A stretch of DNA of 64,000 nt, taken from Dyadobacter bucti (GTDB lineage Bacteria > Bacteroidota > Bacteroidia > Cytophagales > Spirosomataceae). Under the pieces are notes generated by a model. That model worked only from the letters and a program-made list of their open reading frames with translations. It was not told where the DNA came from and did no database searches. This document shows positions 26,889 through 34,355 of the stretch, one piece after another. The stretch spans positions 310,001-374,000 of the forward strand of contig NZ_SWFP01000003.1 in assembly GCF_005869225.1 (NCBI RefSeq), written 5' to 3'. Both the position numbers and the translations under genes were made by a program. Every line of letters starts with the position of its first letter. Position 1 is the first letter of the stretch.

Positions 26889-27809
26889 TTACAACTTATA
26901 CCCTCTTAAAAATTCCCCTATCTCCATTCTCTTTTTCCCTTCCAGCTGTAAAACTTTAACAGAAAGCCAGCCGTCGGAAGTGCGGAAGTATAAAAAACCT
27001 TTTTGGTCAGTCCGGTATGACCCGGGTGCGGCGTCTTCCTGGTAATCGGAAATGGCAGTTTTGTATATTTTGCATGAAAGGCCGTTGAGGGTTGTCCAGG
27101 CAGCGGGGTAGGGAGACAGGCCGCGCACAAAGTTGTGAATTTCCTCTGCGGGTTTGTTCCAGTCGATTTCGCATGTTTCGCGGAAAATCTTCGGCGCGGA
27201 TTTAAGCACAGCCGATTCTTGCTGCGGGACCTGGGGGTAACTGCCTTTTGCTATGGCTTCAACAGTTTTTACGACCAATGCTGCTCCACGATGCATCAGC
27301 CGTTCATACACAGAGCCGGCATCATCTTCTGGAAGTATTTCTTCTTTTTCCTGAAAAATGATCTTTCCAGTATCAATATCCTTTTCAATGAAGAAAGTGG
27401 TGACGCCTGTTTCAGTTTCTCCGTTTATAACAGCCCAGTTGATCGGAGCGGCACCCCGGTATTGCGGCAGGAGGGAGCTGTGTAAATTGAATGTGCCTTT
27501 GGAAGGCATGCTCCATACCACTTCCGGCAGCATGCGAAAAGCGACTACCACCTGAAGATCGGCTTTAAGAGATTTGAGTGTTTCAAGAAAATCCGGATCT
27601 CTCAGTTTTTCAGGTTGTAACACAGGAATTCCCTGTTCTTCGGCATATATTTTCACGGGTGATGCGGTCTGTTTCTGGCCCCGGCCGGAGGGCTTATCGG
27701 GAACAGTTATTACGGCCACAACGTTAGAATTACTATCGACAAGACTTTGTAAACTTGGGACTGCAAATTCGGGTGTTCCCATGAATATTATTCTTAATGG
27801 TTCTGACAT
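26889..27809 (-). CDS. fmt: Methionyl-tRNA formyltransferase
   Basis: Transfers a formyl group from 10-formyl-tetrahydrofolate to initiator Met-tRNA. The 306 residues include the N-terminal Rossmann segment MGTPEFAVPSLQSL, the SSLLPQYRGAAPINWA motif with its conserved catalytic neighbourhood (HSSLLP), and a C-terminal tRNA-binding OB-like domain (about 205-306). The gene is divergent from greA across a 232-base region that holds a possible small RNA. folA follows after 11 bases. Confidence 0.96.
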   Translation of the reverse strand: MSEPLRIIFMGTPEFAVPSLQSLVDSNSNVVAVITVPDKPSGRGQKQTASPVKIYAEEQGIPVLQPEKLRDPDFLETLKSLKADLQVVVAFRMLPEVVWSMPSKGTFNLHSSLLPQYRGAAPINWAVINGETETGVTTFFIEKDIDTGKIIFQEKEEILPEDDAGSVYERLMHRGAALVVKTVEAIAKGSYPQVPQQESAVLKSAPKIFRETCEIDWNKPAEEIHNFVRGLSPYPAAWTTLNGLSCKIYKTAISDYQEDAAPGSYRTDQKGFLYFRTSDGWLSVKVLQLEGKKRMEIGEFLRGYKL

Positions 27810-27869
27810 GTATTGTTGTCTCTTTTGGATAAAAATCGTGTTACCATTTACAAATATTGTTATTTTTGT

Positions 27870-27995
27870 CGTTCTTAACAGAAAATTATGGTGAAGCTCA
27901 AATTACATACAAGCCGAAAAGATAAGGTCTTCTAGCCTTCTACTACGAGTGATATAAACTCTTGTAGAGCGGTCTTAGAGCCGTTCTTTTTTTTT
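27870..27995 (+). ncRNA. Candidate structured RNA or leader ending in a terminator, upstream of greA
   Basis: Within the fmt-greA gap two hairpins follow each other: CTAC-(T)ACGAGT with ACTCTTGTAG (about 27938-27968), and AGAGCGG (27966-27972) with CCGTTCT (27981-27987), the second ending in a run of nine or more T (27987-27995). An intrinsic terminator placed 47 bases before greA implies either a short stand-alone transcript or attenuation of greA. TATTTTTG (27860-27867) matches the TANNTTTG -7 element. In E. coli the greA leader yields a small RNA (GraL); homology is not claimed. Confidence 0.45.
27966..27995 (+). terminator. Intrinsic terminator before greA
   Basis: Stem AGAGCGG with CCGTTCT (one G-T pair), 8-base loop, followed by a T tract. 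It lies upstream rather than downstream of greA and points toward it. Confidence 0.7.
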
Positions 27996-28041
27996 ATTCA
28001 AATTTTCAAAAATCTAAAGACATATAAACTTAATTAAGGTC

Positions 28042-28524
28042 ATGGCTAAAATTTCATACTATACGGAAGAAGGATTAAATAAGCTGAAGAATGAGCTGAA
28101 TGATATGAAAACCAAAGGCCGCACGGAGATTGCACGTCAGATTGCCGAGGCTCGGGATAAAGGTGATTTGAGTGAAAATGCAGAATATGATGCGGCAAAA
28201 GATGCGCAGGGAATGCATGAAATGAAAATCGCCAAACTGGAAGAAATCATGTCAAACGCACGTGTGATAGATGAGTCATCCATTGACACGTCACAGGTCG
28301 CGGTTCTTTCCAAGGTAAAGATCAAAAACCGTAAAAATGGTATGGAAGTGACCTACACGCTGGTTTCAGAAGAGGAAGCAGACCTTAAGACCGGCAAAAT
28401 TTCGGTAGGTTCGCCAATCGGAAAGGGGTTGTTGGGCAAAAAAGTAGGCGAAACGACCGAGATCAAAGTGCCCGCCGGATTAATGGAATTTGAAGTACTT
28501 GATATAAGCAGGTTCAGCGAATAG
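28042..28524 (+). CDS. greA: Transcription elongation factor GreA
   Basis: Binds RNA polymerase and promotes cleavage of the backtracked 3' end of the transcript. The 160 residues are standard. An N-terminal coiled coil (about 5-75) carries the acidic tip in SENAEYDAAKDAQG. The C-terminal FKBP-like globular domain includes VLSKVKIKNRKNGMEV and ISVGSPIGKGLLGKKVGE. A terminator lies upstream in the leader and a 21-bp perfect-stem terminator follows the stop. Confidence 0.96.
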   Translation: MAKISYYTEEGLNKLKNELNDMKTKGRTEIARQIAEARDKGDLSENAEYDAAKDAQGMHEMKIAKLEEIMSNARVIDESSIDTSQVAVLSKVKIKNRKNGMEVTYTLVSEEEADLKTGKISVGSPIGKGLLGKKVGETTEIKVPAGLMEFEVLDISRFSE

Positions 28525-28543
28525 TTTGCGGGATTTGTAATTG

Positions 28544-28592
28544 AATGTTGGATTGTAAAGTGAAAGCTTCATTTTACAATCCAACATTTTTA
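28544..28592. terminator. Very long bidirectional terminator hairpin after greA
   Basis: AATGTTGGATTGTAAA (28544-28559) pairs perfectly with TTTACAATCCAACATT (28573-28588). A G-T pair and TGAA/TTCA extend the stem to 21 pairs around a 3-base loop. A T run follows. Confidence 0.8.
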
Positions 28593-28642
28593 TTTAAAAT
28601 TGGTTTTTAAAATTCCGGCCGACCGACAAACGGTACCCCGAT

Positions 28643-28984
28643 ATGAAATTCAAAGGAATTGTGCTAAATGTTTCGTCGCTCTGGGTGGAAGGAATGGCCT
28701 TTTATCCCTTTATTTTTCTGAAAACCAAATCCCCGGCACGTTTGCTGATCAACCATGAACGTATTCATTTGAGGCAACAGATTGAAATGGGTCTGGTAGT
28801 GTTTTATGTGTGGTATTTTGTGGAATATTTAATCCGTTTGGTTCAGTACAAAAAACATTATTTAGCCTATCTTCATATTTCATTTGAAAGGGAAGCTTTC
28901 CGGAACCAGGATGATTTTGACTATCTGAAAAATAGAAAATTCTGGGCGTTTTTGAAGTATGTTCAGAGGGGAGGGAAAGGATGA
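28643..28984 (+). CDS. Conserved small protein with HExxH motif, function unknown
   Basis: A 113-residue protein. It contains HERIH near residue 39-43, the HExxH zinc pattern of metallopeptidases, followed by LRQQIEMG and a membrane-like segment (VVFYVWYFVEYLIRLV, about 52-67), then a downstream glutamate in SFEREAF that could be the third ligand. It resembles a short family common in Cytophagales that I recognise only as hypothetical. It may be a minimal membrane metallopeptidase, but the length is well below that of M48 enzymes. The stop is followed by a purine-rich tract and the M42 peptidase gene. Confidence 0.7.
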   Translation: MKFKGIVLNVSSLWVEGMAFYPFIFLKTKSPARLLINHERIHLRQQIEMGLVVFYVWYFVEYLIRLVQYKKHYLAYLHISFEREAFRNQDDFDYLKNRKFWAFLKYVQRGGKG

Positions 28985-29040
28985 AGGAGGAAAGGGAGGA
29001 GGGATAGAATATGGATTTTTAGTAATTTTTATATAATAGT

Positions 29041-30111
29041 ATGTCAGATAAAAGCACCGAGTTCCTTTACAAATATTTAAACAATGCCTCACCGACAGGC
29101 TTTGAATCTACTGGTCAGCAAATCTGGCTGGATTACATTAAGCCTTACATTGAAGAACAGATCATTGATGTATATGGTACCGCAGTCGGAGTGATCGGCC
29201 CGGGGCAGGACTATAAGGTAGTGATCGAAGCCCATTCCGATGAAATTTCCTGGTTTGTCAATTATATTTCTGACGATGGTTATATACACGTTCGCCGGAA
29301 CGGGGGCTCCGATGCAGCTATAGCACCTTCCATGCGCGTTAATCTTCATACTGCCAAAGGTGTCGTAAAGGGTGTTTTTGGCTGGCCGGCAATCCATGTT
29401 CGTGACGTGGCGAAGGACCAGGTGCCCAAAGTGCATGAGCTGTTTATCGACGTAGGCGCTGCCAAAAAGGACGAGGTTCTTGAAATGGGGATCCATGTCG
29501 GCACGGTCGTAACGTTTGCTGACGGATTCGATGAATTAAATGGCAAATATTATCTGGGCCGGGCGCTGGATAACCGTATGGGTGGTTTTATGATTGCAGA
29601 GGTTGCCAGAATGCTTCATGAAAACAATGTCAGGCTGCCTTTTACGCTTTATGTTGTGAATGCTGTACAGGAAGAAATCGGCTTGCGAGGGGCGGAAATG
29701 ATCTCGCGGCGCCTCAAACCGGACCTGGCGATTTGTACGGACGTAACACATGATACCCAGTCACCGATGTACAATAAAAAAGAACAGGGCGACTTGAAAA
29801 GCGGTAACGGCCCTGTGATTTGTTATGGTCCGGCGGTTCAAAACAACCTGCGCGACCTTCTGATTAAAATTGCAGATGAGAAAAATATTCCGTTTCAGCG
29901 TCAGGCGGTGAGCCGCTCAACGGGGACTGACACAGATTCATTTGCCTATTCTACAGAAGGCATAGCTTCCGCTTTGATCTCTCTGCCATTGAAATACATG
30001 CATACGACGGTTGAAATGGTACACAAGGATGATGTAAAAAATGTAATCCAGCTGATGCACGACGTGCTGCTTTCGCTGAAAGGGGACGAAGATTTCAGGT
30101 ATATAAAATAA
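29041..30111 (+). CDS. M42 family metallopeptidase (glutamyl or deblocking aminopeptidase)
   Basis: A 356-residue dinuclear zinc aminopeptidase, cytoplasmic, forming large tetrahedral particles in known members. All metal ligands are seen: His in IEAHSDEIS, Asp in RALDNRMGG, Glu pair in AVQEEIGLRGAE, Asp in CTDVTHDTQSP and His in KYMHTTVEMVHKDD. It removes N-terminal residues from peptides. Starts at ATG 29041. It is followed by an inverted repeat and the radical SAM gene on the same strand. Confidence 0.92.
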   Translation: MSDKSTEFLYKYLNNASPTGFESTGQQIWLDYIKPYIEEQIIDVYGTAVGVIGPGQDYKVVIEAHSDEISWFVNYISDDGYIHVRRNGGSDAAIAPSMRVNLHTAKGVVKGVFGWPAIHVRDVAKDQVPKVHELFIDVGAAKKDEVLEMGIHVGTVVTFADGFDELNGKYYLGRALDNRMGGFMIAEVARMLHENNVRLPFTLYVVNAVQEEIGLRGAEMISRRLKPDLAICTDVTHDTQSPMYNKKEQGDLKSGNGPVICYGPAVQNNLRDLLIKIADEKNIPFQRQAVSRSTGTDTDSFAYSTEGIASALISLPLKYMHTTVEMVHKDDVKNVIQLMHDVLLSLKGDEDFRYIK

Positions 30112-30120
30112 GAGGTCCGG

Positions 30121-30152
30121 GTAACTGCCCGGCCGGGGTGCGGGGCAGTTAC
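30121..30152 (+). terminator. Hairpin after the M42 peptidase gene
   Basis: GTAACTGCCC (30121-30130) and GGGCAGTTAC (30143-30152) form a perfect 10-bp stem with a GC-rich loop. It is followed by TTTAAAAAAAA rather than a T run, so termination may be weak; it lies 16 bases before the next gene and could also stabilise or block that transcript. Confidence 0.45.
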
Positions 30153-30168
30153 TTTAAAAAAAATATCC

Positions 30169-31221
30169 ATGGACAACAGGGCGAGGGGACGGGGAGCCGG
30201 CATTAACACCCATAACAGGTTCCAAAAACACGAAATCGAATATACTTCCGAGGACTGGCAGCAATGGGAAGATCAGGAAGTAAATCCCAAAACGCAGTTT
30301 ATCGAGGAAGAATCCAAGACGTTGATGAGCGTTTCGGATAGCCCGGATCTCGGACATTTTCATTCCATCAATCCTTACAGGGGCTGTGAGCACGGCTGTA
30401 TTTACTGTTATGCCCGCAATTCGCATGAATACTGGGGGTATTCCGCCGGGCTTGATTTTGAAACCAAGATCATTGTTAAAAAAAATGCTCCCCAGCTGCT
30501 TGAAAAGTTATTTAACTCTAAATCCTGGCAACCGCATAGTATTCATCTTTCCGGAAATACAGACTGCTATCAGCCAGGGGAAAAGAAGTACAGGATTACC
30601 CGGCAGCTTCTGGAAATTTGTCTGAAATACAGAAACCCTGTGAGCGTCCTGACGAAAAATGCTCTGATCCTGCGTGATATTGATGTACTTGAAAAACTTG
30701 CGAAACTCAACCTCGTACATGGAGCGATATCCATTACCTCTCTGAACGAAGATTTGAGGACCGCGCTGGAACCCCGCACAGTCACCGGCAAAAGAAGATT
30801 GCACGTGGTGAAAACCTTGCATGAAGCCGGTATTCCGATGGGTGTTATGACAGCACCGATCATTCCCGGATTGAATGACCACGAAATACCTTCAATTATC
30901 AAGGCGGCTTCTGAAAACGGGGCGGTTTGGGCAGGATATACCGTGGTAAGGCTGAACGGGGCCATTGCGGCGTTGTTTGAAGAGTGGGTTAATCACCATT
31001 TTCCTGAGAGGGCGGCCAAAATTCTCAATCAGATCAAAGAATGTCACGGAGGGACCGTCAACGATTCCAGGTTCGGGTTCAGGATGGTTGGAGAGGGGAA
31101 CTTTGCAGAGAACATCCGCCAGCTTCATAACCTGGCGTGCCGGAAATATTTTAAAGATAAGGAATTGCCTAAACTGGATACTTCGCAGTTTATGAGAGGC
31201 GGGCAGATGAAGTTGTTCTGA
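30169..31221 (+). CDS. Radical SAM protein, PA0069/SplB-like family
   Basis: A 350-residue protein. The radical SAM cluster motif is YRGCEHGCIYCYARNSHEYW (CxxxCxxC), binding a 4Fe-4S cluster that cleaves SAM. The following LSGNTDCYQPGEKKYRITRQ segment fits this family, and the TIM-barrel region with ITRQLLEICL and GVMTAPIIPGLNDHEI continues. Members are distantly related to spore photoproduct lyase but lie outside spore formers, and their substrate is unknown. The function is therefore unassigned. The M42 gene precedes it across a hairpin. Confidence 0.85.
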   Translation: MDNRARGRGAGINTHNRFQKHEIEYTSEDWQQWEDQEVNPKTQFIEEESKTLMSVSDSPDLGHFHSINPYRGCEHGCIYCYARNSHEYWGYSAGLDFETKIIVKKNAPQLLEKLFNSKSWQPHSIHLSGNTDCYQPGEKKYRITRQLLEICLKYRNPVSVLTKNALILRDIDVLEKLAKLNLVHGAISITSLNEDLRTALEPRTVTGKRRLHVVKTLHEAGIPMGVMTAPIIPGLNDHEIPSIIKAASENGAVWAGYTVVRLNGAIAALFEEWVNHHFPERAAKILNQIKECHGGTVNDSRFGFRMVGEGNFAENIRQLHNLACRKYFKDKELPKLDTSQFMRGGQMKLF

Positions 31222-31224
31222 GAT

Positions 31225-31294
31225 TTTTTTATGCCACGAATACACCAATTCCCACGAATATTCGTGTAAATCCGTGCATCCGTGGCATAAAAAA
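31225..31294. repeat. Nested palindromic repeat (GCCACGAAT type)
   Basis: Outer arms TTTTTTATGCCACG (31225-31238) and CGTGGCATAAAAAA (31281-31294) are perfect inverted repeats. At the centre CACGAATATTCGTG (31253-31266) is itself a perfect 14-bp palindrome. CACGAA and its complement recur within. The element separates the radical SAM gene from the NamZ-like gene. Repeats of this type are interspersed in other Bacteroidota genomes as far as I recall; no mobility protein is nearby. Confidence 0.85.
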
Positions 31295-31322
31295 CTTATT
31301 TTGCCCAGCCAATCCCATTCGT

Positions 31323-32591
31323 ATGAAAATTATTCTCTGCATCCTGAGCATCACAACCGCAATTTGCCTGACCAGCAATTGCGTAAATTCTTCATCCCAT
31401 AAAAGTCCGGTTATTGCCAACGCCGATTCGCTGAATATGGGCGCGACGCGAGAGACTATCGCAAAAAGCCCTGTCACGGGGGCTGATCAGACTTCCGAGT
31501 ACCTGTCGTACCTGAAAGGCAAGAGAATCGCGATCGTGGTCAATCAAACTTCTATCATAGCGAAAACTCCCATCGTGGATAGTCTGGTGGCTTTGGGAAT
31601 AAACATTGTCAAAATATTCGGCCCGGAACACGGCTTTCGCGGTACTGCCAGCAATGGTGATAAAGTAAACGACGACGTAGATCCGAAAACCGGAATCCCC
31701 GCTATCTCTCTTTACGGAAAACTCAAAAGGCCGACGCCCGAGCAGCTGGCGGACGTTGATCTGATGGTTTTTGATATTCAGGATGTGGGTGCGCGTTTTT
31801 ATACTTATATCAATACACTTGGTTATGTGATGGAATCCTGCGCTGAAAATGGTAAAGAAATGGTGATCCTCGACCGGCCTAACCCCAACGGTTTTATGGT
31901 GGACGGGCCCATCCTGGAAGATCATCTCCATTCAGGTATTGGGGTTTATCCGATTCCTGTAACACACGGACTGACCATGGGAGAATTTGCACAAATGCTC
32001 AATGGGGAAGGCTGGCTTCGCAACAAAGTAAAATGCAAGCTTAAAATCATCAAAATCGCCAATTATACGCACGATACACCTTATATATTGCCGGTCATGC
32101 CTTCACCGAACCTCAACACACAGCAGTCGGTGATGCTTTATCCTCATATCTGCATGTTCGAGGGGACGATTCTCAGCCAAGGGCGCGGAACTTACATGCC
32201 ATTTACAGTTTTGGGTGCTCCTTTACTTAAGGGGAAATATGCCTTCACGTTCACACCGCATAGCATCAAAGGCATGAGCGAAACACCGCTTCATCAGGAT
32301 AAGGAGTGTCACGGCCTGGATTTGCGGAATTATGATATGAAAGATATTATCAGGAAAAAGCAACTTAACCTGCAATGGCTGATGGAAATGTACAAAGCAT
32401 ATCCAGACAAAGAGAGATTCTTTGATATGAGCCAGAGCAAGCAGATCGGGAATTTTGACAAGCTCGCAGGAACTGAAAACCTGAGGAAACAGATTATCGC
32501 CGGCACTTCTGAGGAAGAGATCAGAAAAAGCTGGGAACCCGGACTTTCCAGGTTCAGGGAAATGAGAAAAAAATACCTGATCTATCCCTGA
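31323..32591 (+). CDS. DUF1343 protein, NamZ-like exo-beta-N-acetylmuramidase
   Basis: A 422-residue exported protein with a signal peptide that resembles a lipoprotein signal (MKIILCILSITTAICLTSNC, possible lipidated Cys20). The rest matches the DUF1343 family: KRIAIVVNQTSI, the FGPEHGFRGTASNGDKV motif, LMVFDIQDVGARFYTYINTL and the VMPSPNLNTQQSVMLYPHI segment. The Bacillus subtilis member NamZ releases MurNAc from peptidoglycan fragments. By that analogy it may recycle or consume cell-wall sugar in the periplasm. No muropeptide-recycling gene is adjacent, so the assignment stays at family level. Confidence 0.88.
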   Translation: MKIILCILSITTAICLTSNCVNSSSHKSPVIANADSLNMGATRETIAKSPVTGADQTSEYLSYLKGKRIAIVVNQTSIIAKTPIVDSLVALGINIVKIFGPEHGFRGTASNGDKVNDDVDPKTGIPAISLYGKLKRPTPEQLADVDLMVFDIQDVGARFYTYINTLGYVMESCAENGKEMVILDRPNPNGFMVDGPILEDHLHSGIGVYPIPVTHGLTMGEFAQMLNGEGWLRNKVKCKLKIIKIANYTHDTPYILPVMPSPNLNTQQSVMLYPHICMFEGTILSQGRGTYMPFTVLGAPLLKGKYAFTFTPHSIKGMSETPLHQDKECHGLDLRNYDMKDIIRKKQLNLQWLMEMYKAYPDKERFFDMSQSKQIGNFDKLAGTENLRKQIIAGTSEEEIRKSWEPGLSRFREMRKKYLIYP

Positions 32592-32872
32592 GCCCGTATT
32601 TCATAGTAATTCAAAAATCTTCGCAGGCACATAACAAAACATCCCGGGAATAACTTTCCCCGAGATGTCTAATTATTCTCAACGATATTTAAAATTTAAC
32701 CTTAACAGACAGATACTTAGCGCAGCCCTGAATTCTGATAAAAGGGTATGTGTGCATAATGCTATGTTTTACACATATAAGTCATCTTTTTAAGCTACGT
32801 CTAGTTACGTATTCTTTCTACAAATAGATTTGTTGAATGTAAAATAAATTTTATTTACATCCAAAAAAATAC

Positions 32873-33607
32873 TCATGAAAAGGTTTTTACTCTGCTGAGC
32901 AGCTCATTCCTGTTGTCATTTGTGATCGGGATCTCAATGTCATTGATGATCACATGGATGTAGTTGATCGCCGTGATGGCATTGAGATTGATGATAAATG
33001 ACTTGTGTACCCGGAAGAAGAAGTTCACAGGCAGTTGCTGGATCATGTTCTTTAATGTCTCCCGGATCGTGTATTTCTTTTTAACAGTATGAAGTTCCAG
33101 ATAATTGTCGTCGCTCCGGATGTAAAGAATGTCTGATAGCATGATTTTGGTGAACATATGCTTCTCTTTTATAAACAGTGCATCTTTGATCACAGTCGTA
33201 TCCTGTTTTTCTTCATACTCCGTTTCTCCCGCCAGCGCGGCAAGTCGGTAATTTTTGAGCGCAAGCTTTACTGCCGTATAAACCGTGATTTTCTGGAAGG
33301 GTTTCTGCAGGAATGCGTGCGGGGCCGATTGCAATGCTGCATTGACCACAGCAATGTCGTCGTGGCTGGACAGAAAAAGAAACGGGATTTTTAGATTCTC
33401 CCGTATATAATCTGCAAGGTCGATTCCCGTTTGGTAACCGTTTAAGTTGATATCTAAAATGGCCAGATGAAAAACTTTGTTGTTTAAAATCTCGATGGCA
33501 CCGGAGTAATCTCCTGCAATGTCATTTGCATCATAACCAAAGCCATTAAGTAAAAACTGTAAATGTTTTGCAATAATAAAATCGTCCTCTACAATTAGAA
33601 TATTCAT
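32873..33607 (-). CDS. LytTR-family response regulator
   Basis: A 244-residue two-domain DNA-binding regulator. The receiver domain (1-120) carries the acidic pocket EDDF, the phosphorylated Asp52 in LAILDINLNG, and Lys102 in FLQKPF. A LytTR DNA-binding domain (about 145-244) follows, with KYTIRETLKNM and FFRVHKSFIINLNAI. No sensor kinase gene adjoins it, so it is an orphan in this window. It is transcribed away from a 748-base gap that precedes the DUF4331 locus, making the genes there possible targets. Confidence 0.92.
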   Translation of the reverse strand: MNILIVEDDFIIAKHLQFLLNGFGYDANDIAGDYSGAIEILNNKVFHLAILDINLNGYQTGIDLADYIRENLKIPFLFLSSHDDIAVVNAALQSAPHAFLQKPFQKITVYTAVKLALKNYRLAALAGETEYEEKQDTTVIKDALFIKEKHMFTKIMLSDILYIRSDDNYLELHTVKKKYTIRETLKNMIQQLPVNFFFRVHKSFIINLNAITAINYIHVIINDIEIPITNDNRNELLSRVKTFS

Positions 33608-34355
33608 CTTCAGATTTAAGTGTTCGAATTTATCCGACCGAACGGAAAAATAGCTGAGATTGTGTGTTTACGCGTATAAAGTGTGTCTCCGATAGTGGCA
33701 CAATGAATTTGGTATACGAATTAACTACTATTTTTGATTTTTTCTGTCGAACTAATTAATTAATTATAAAATTATTTTTATATGACGTCTAAGCTGTGCT
33801 GATCAAATCTAATTGCTTGACTAGTAAAATTTTATAATCACCCTCTCCGCTCATGCCTGTCGTCTGCCTGTGGCCCATTCCAGAATCAGATTTGCAAAAG
33901 GGCTGACTATTAATTTTCAGATGCATAAAGTAGTTTATCCGGAACGCCACCCCAAAATTGGGAAGGCTTCCAACCCGTCGGGTATTTCGTCAATGTATGA
34001 ATTAATCATATAATTTTTCGCAAGAATATTTATAAATTTAATTCTACGTCTGCTTAAACTAATTTCGCTAAACTTTATTGCGCGGTATTGACCGCCTGAT
34101 CGCGTCTAATACGCTAACTCTCACATTTTCTTTCAGAAATTCCAAAAAAATATAATCTGCTTCGATCTATTTTTCTATACCTATCGTATATCTATACATT
34201 ATTCATGATTTTACTGCATTATGGTAAGATCATTTGATTTGTAAATACGACCTCCCTCCAGAATTTTCCGTTGCATGTTCCCGACGTCGTCAAGACGGTC
34301 AGATCCTATTTTCATTTTAATCCTAATTTCTTTCATATCTAAAAACTTCTACCTC
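33608..34355. other. 748-base gene-free region between LytTR regulator and DUF4331 genes
   Basis: AT-rich stretch in which I find no plausible coding frame with a start. It contains the short palindrome CCCAAAATTGGG (33951-33962) and runs of AT-rich sequence (about 33750-33780 and 34010-34040). It is divergently flanked by the regulator gene and the DUF4331 gene, so it probably holds both promoters and may hold operators. No tRNA or known RNA motif was recognised. Confidence 0.5.
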
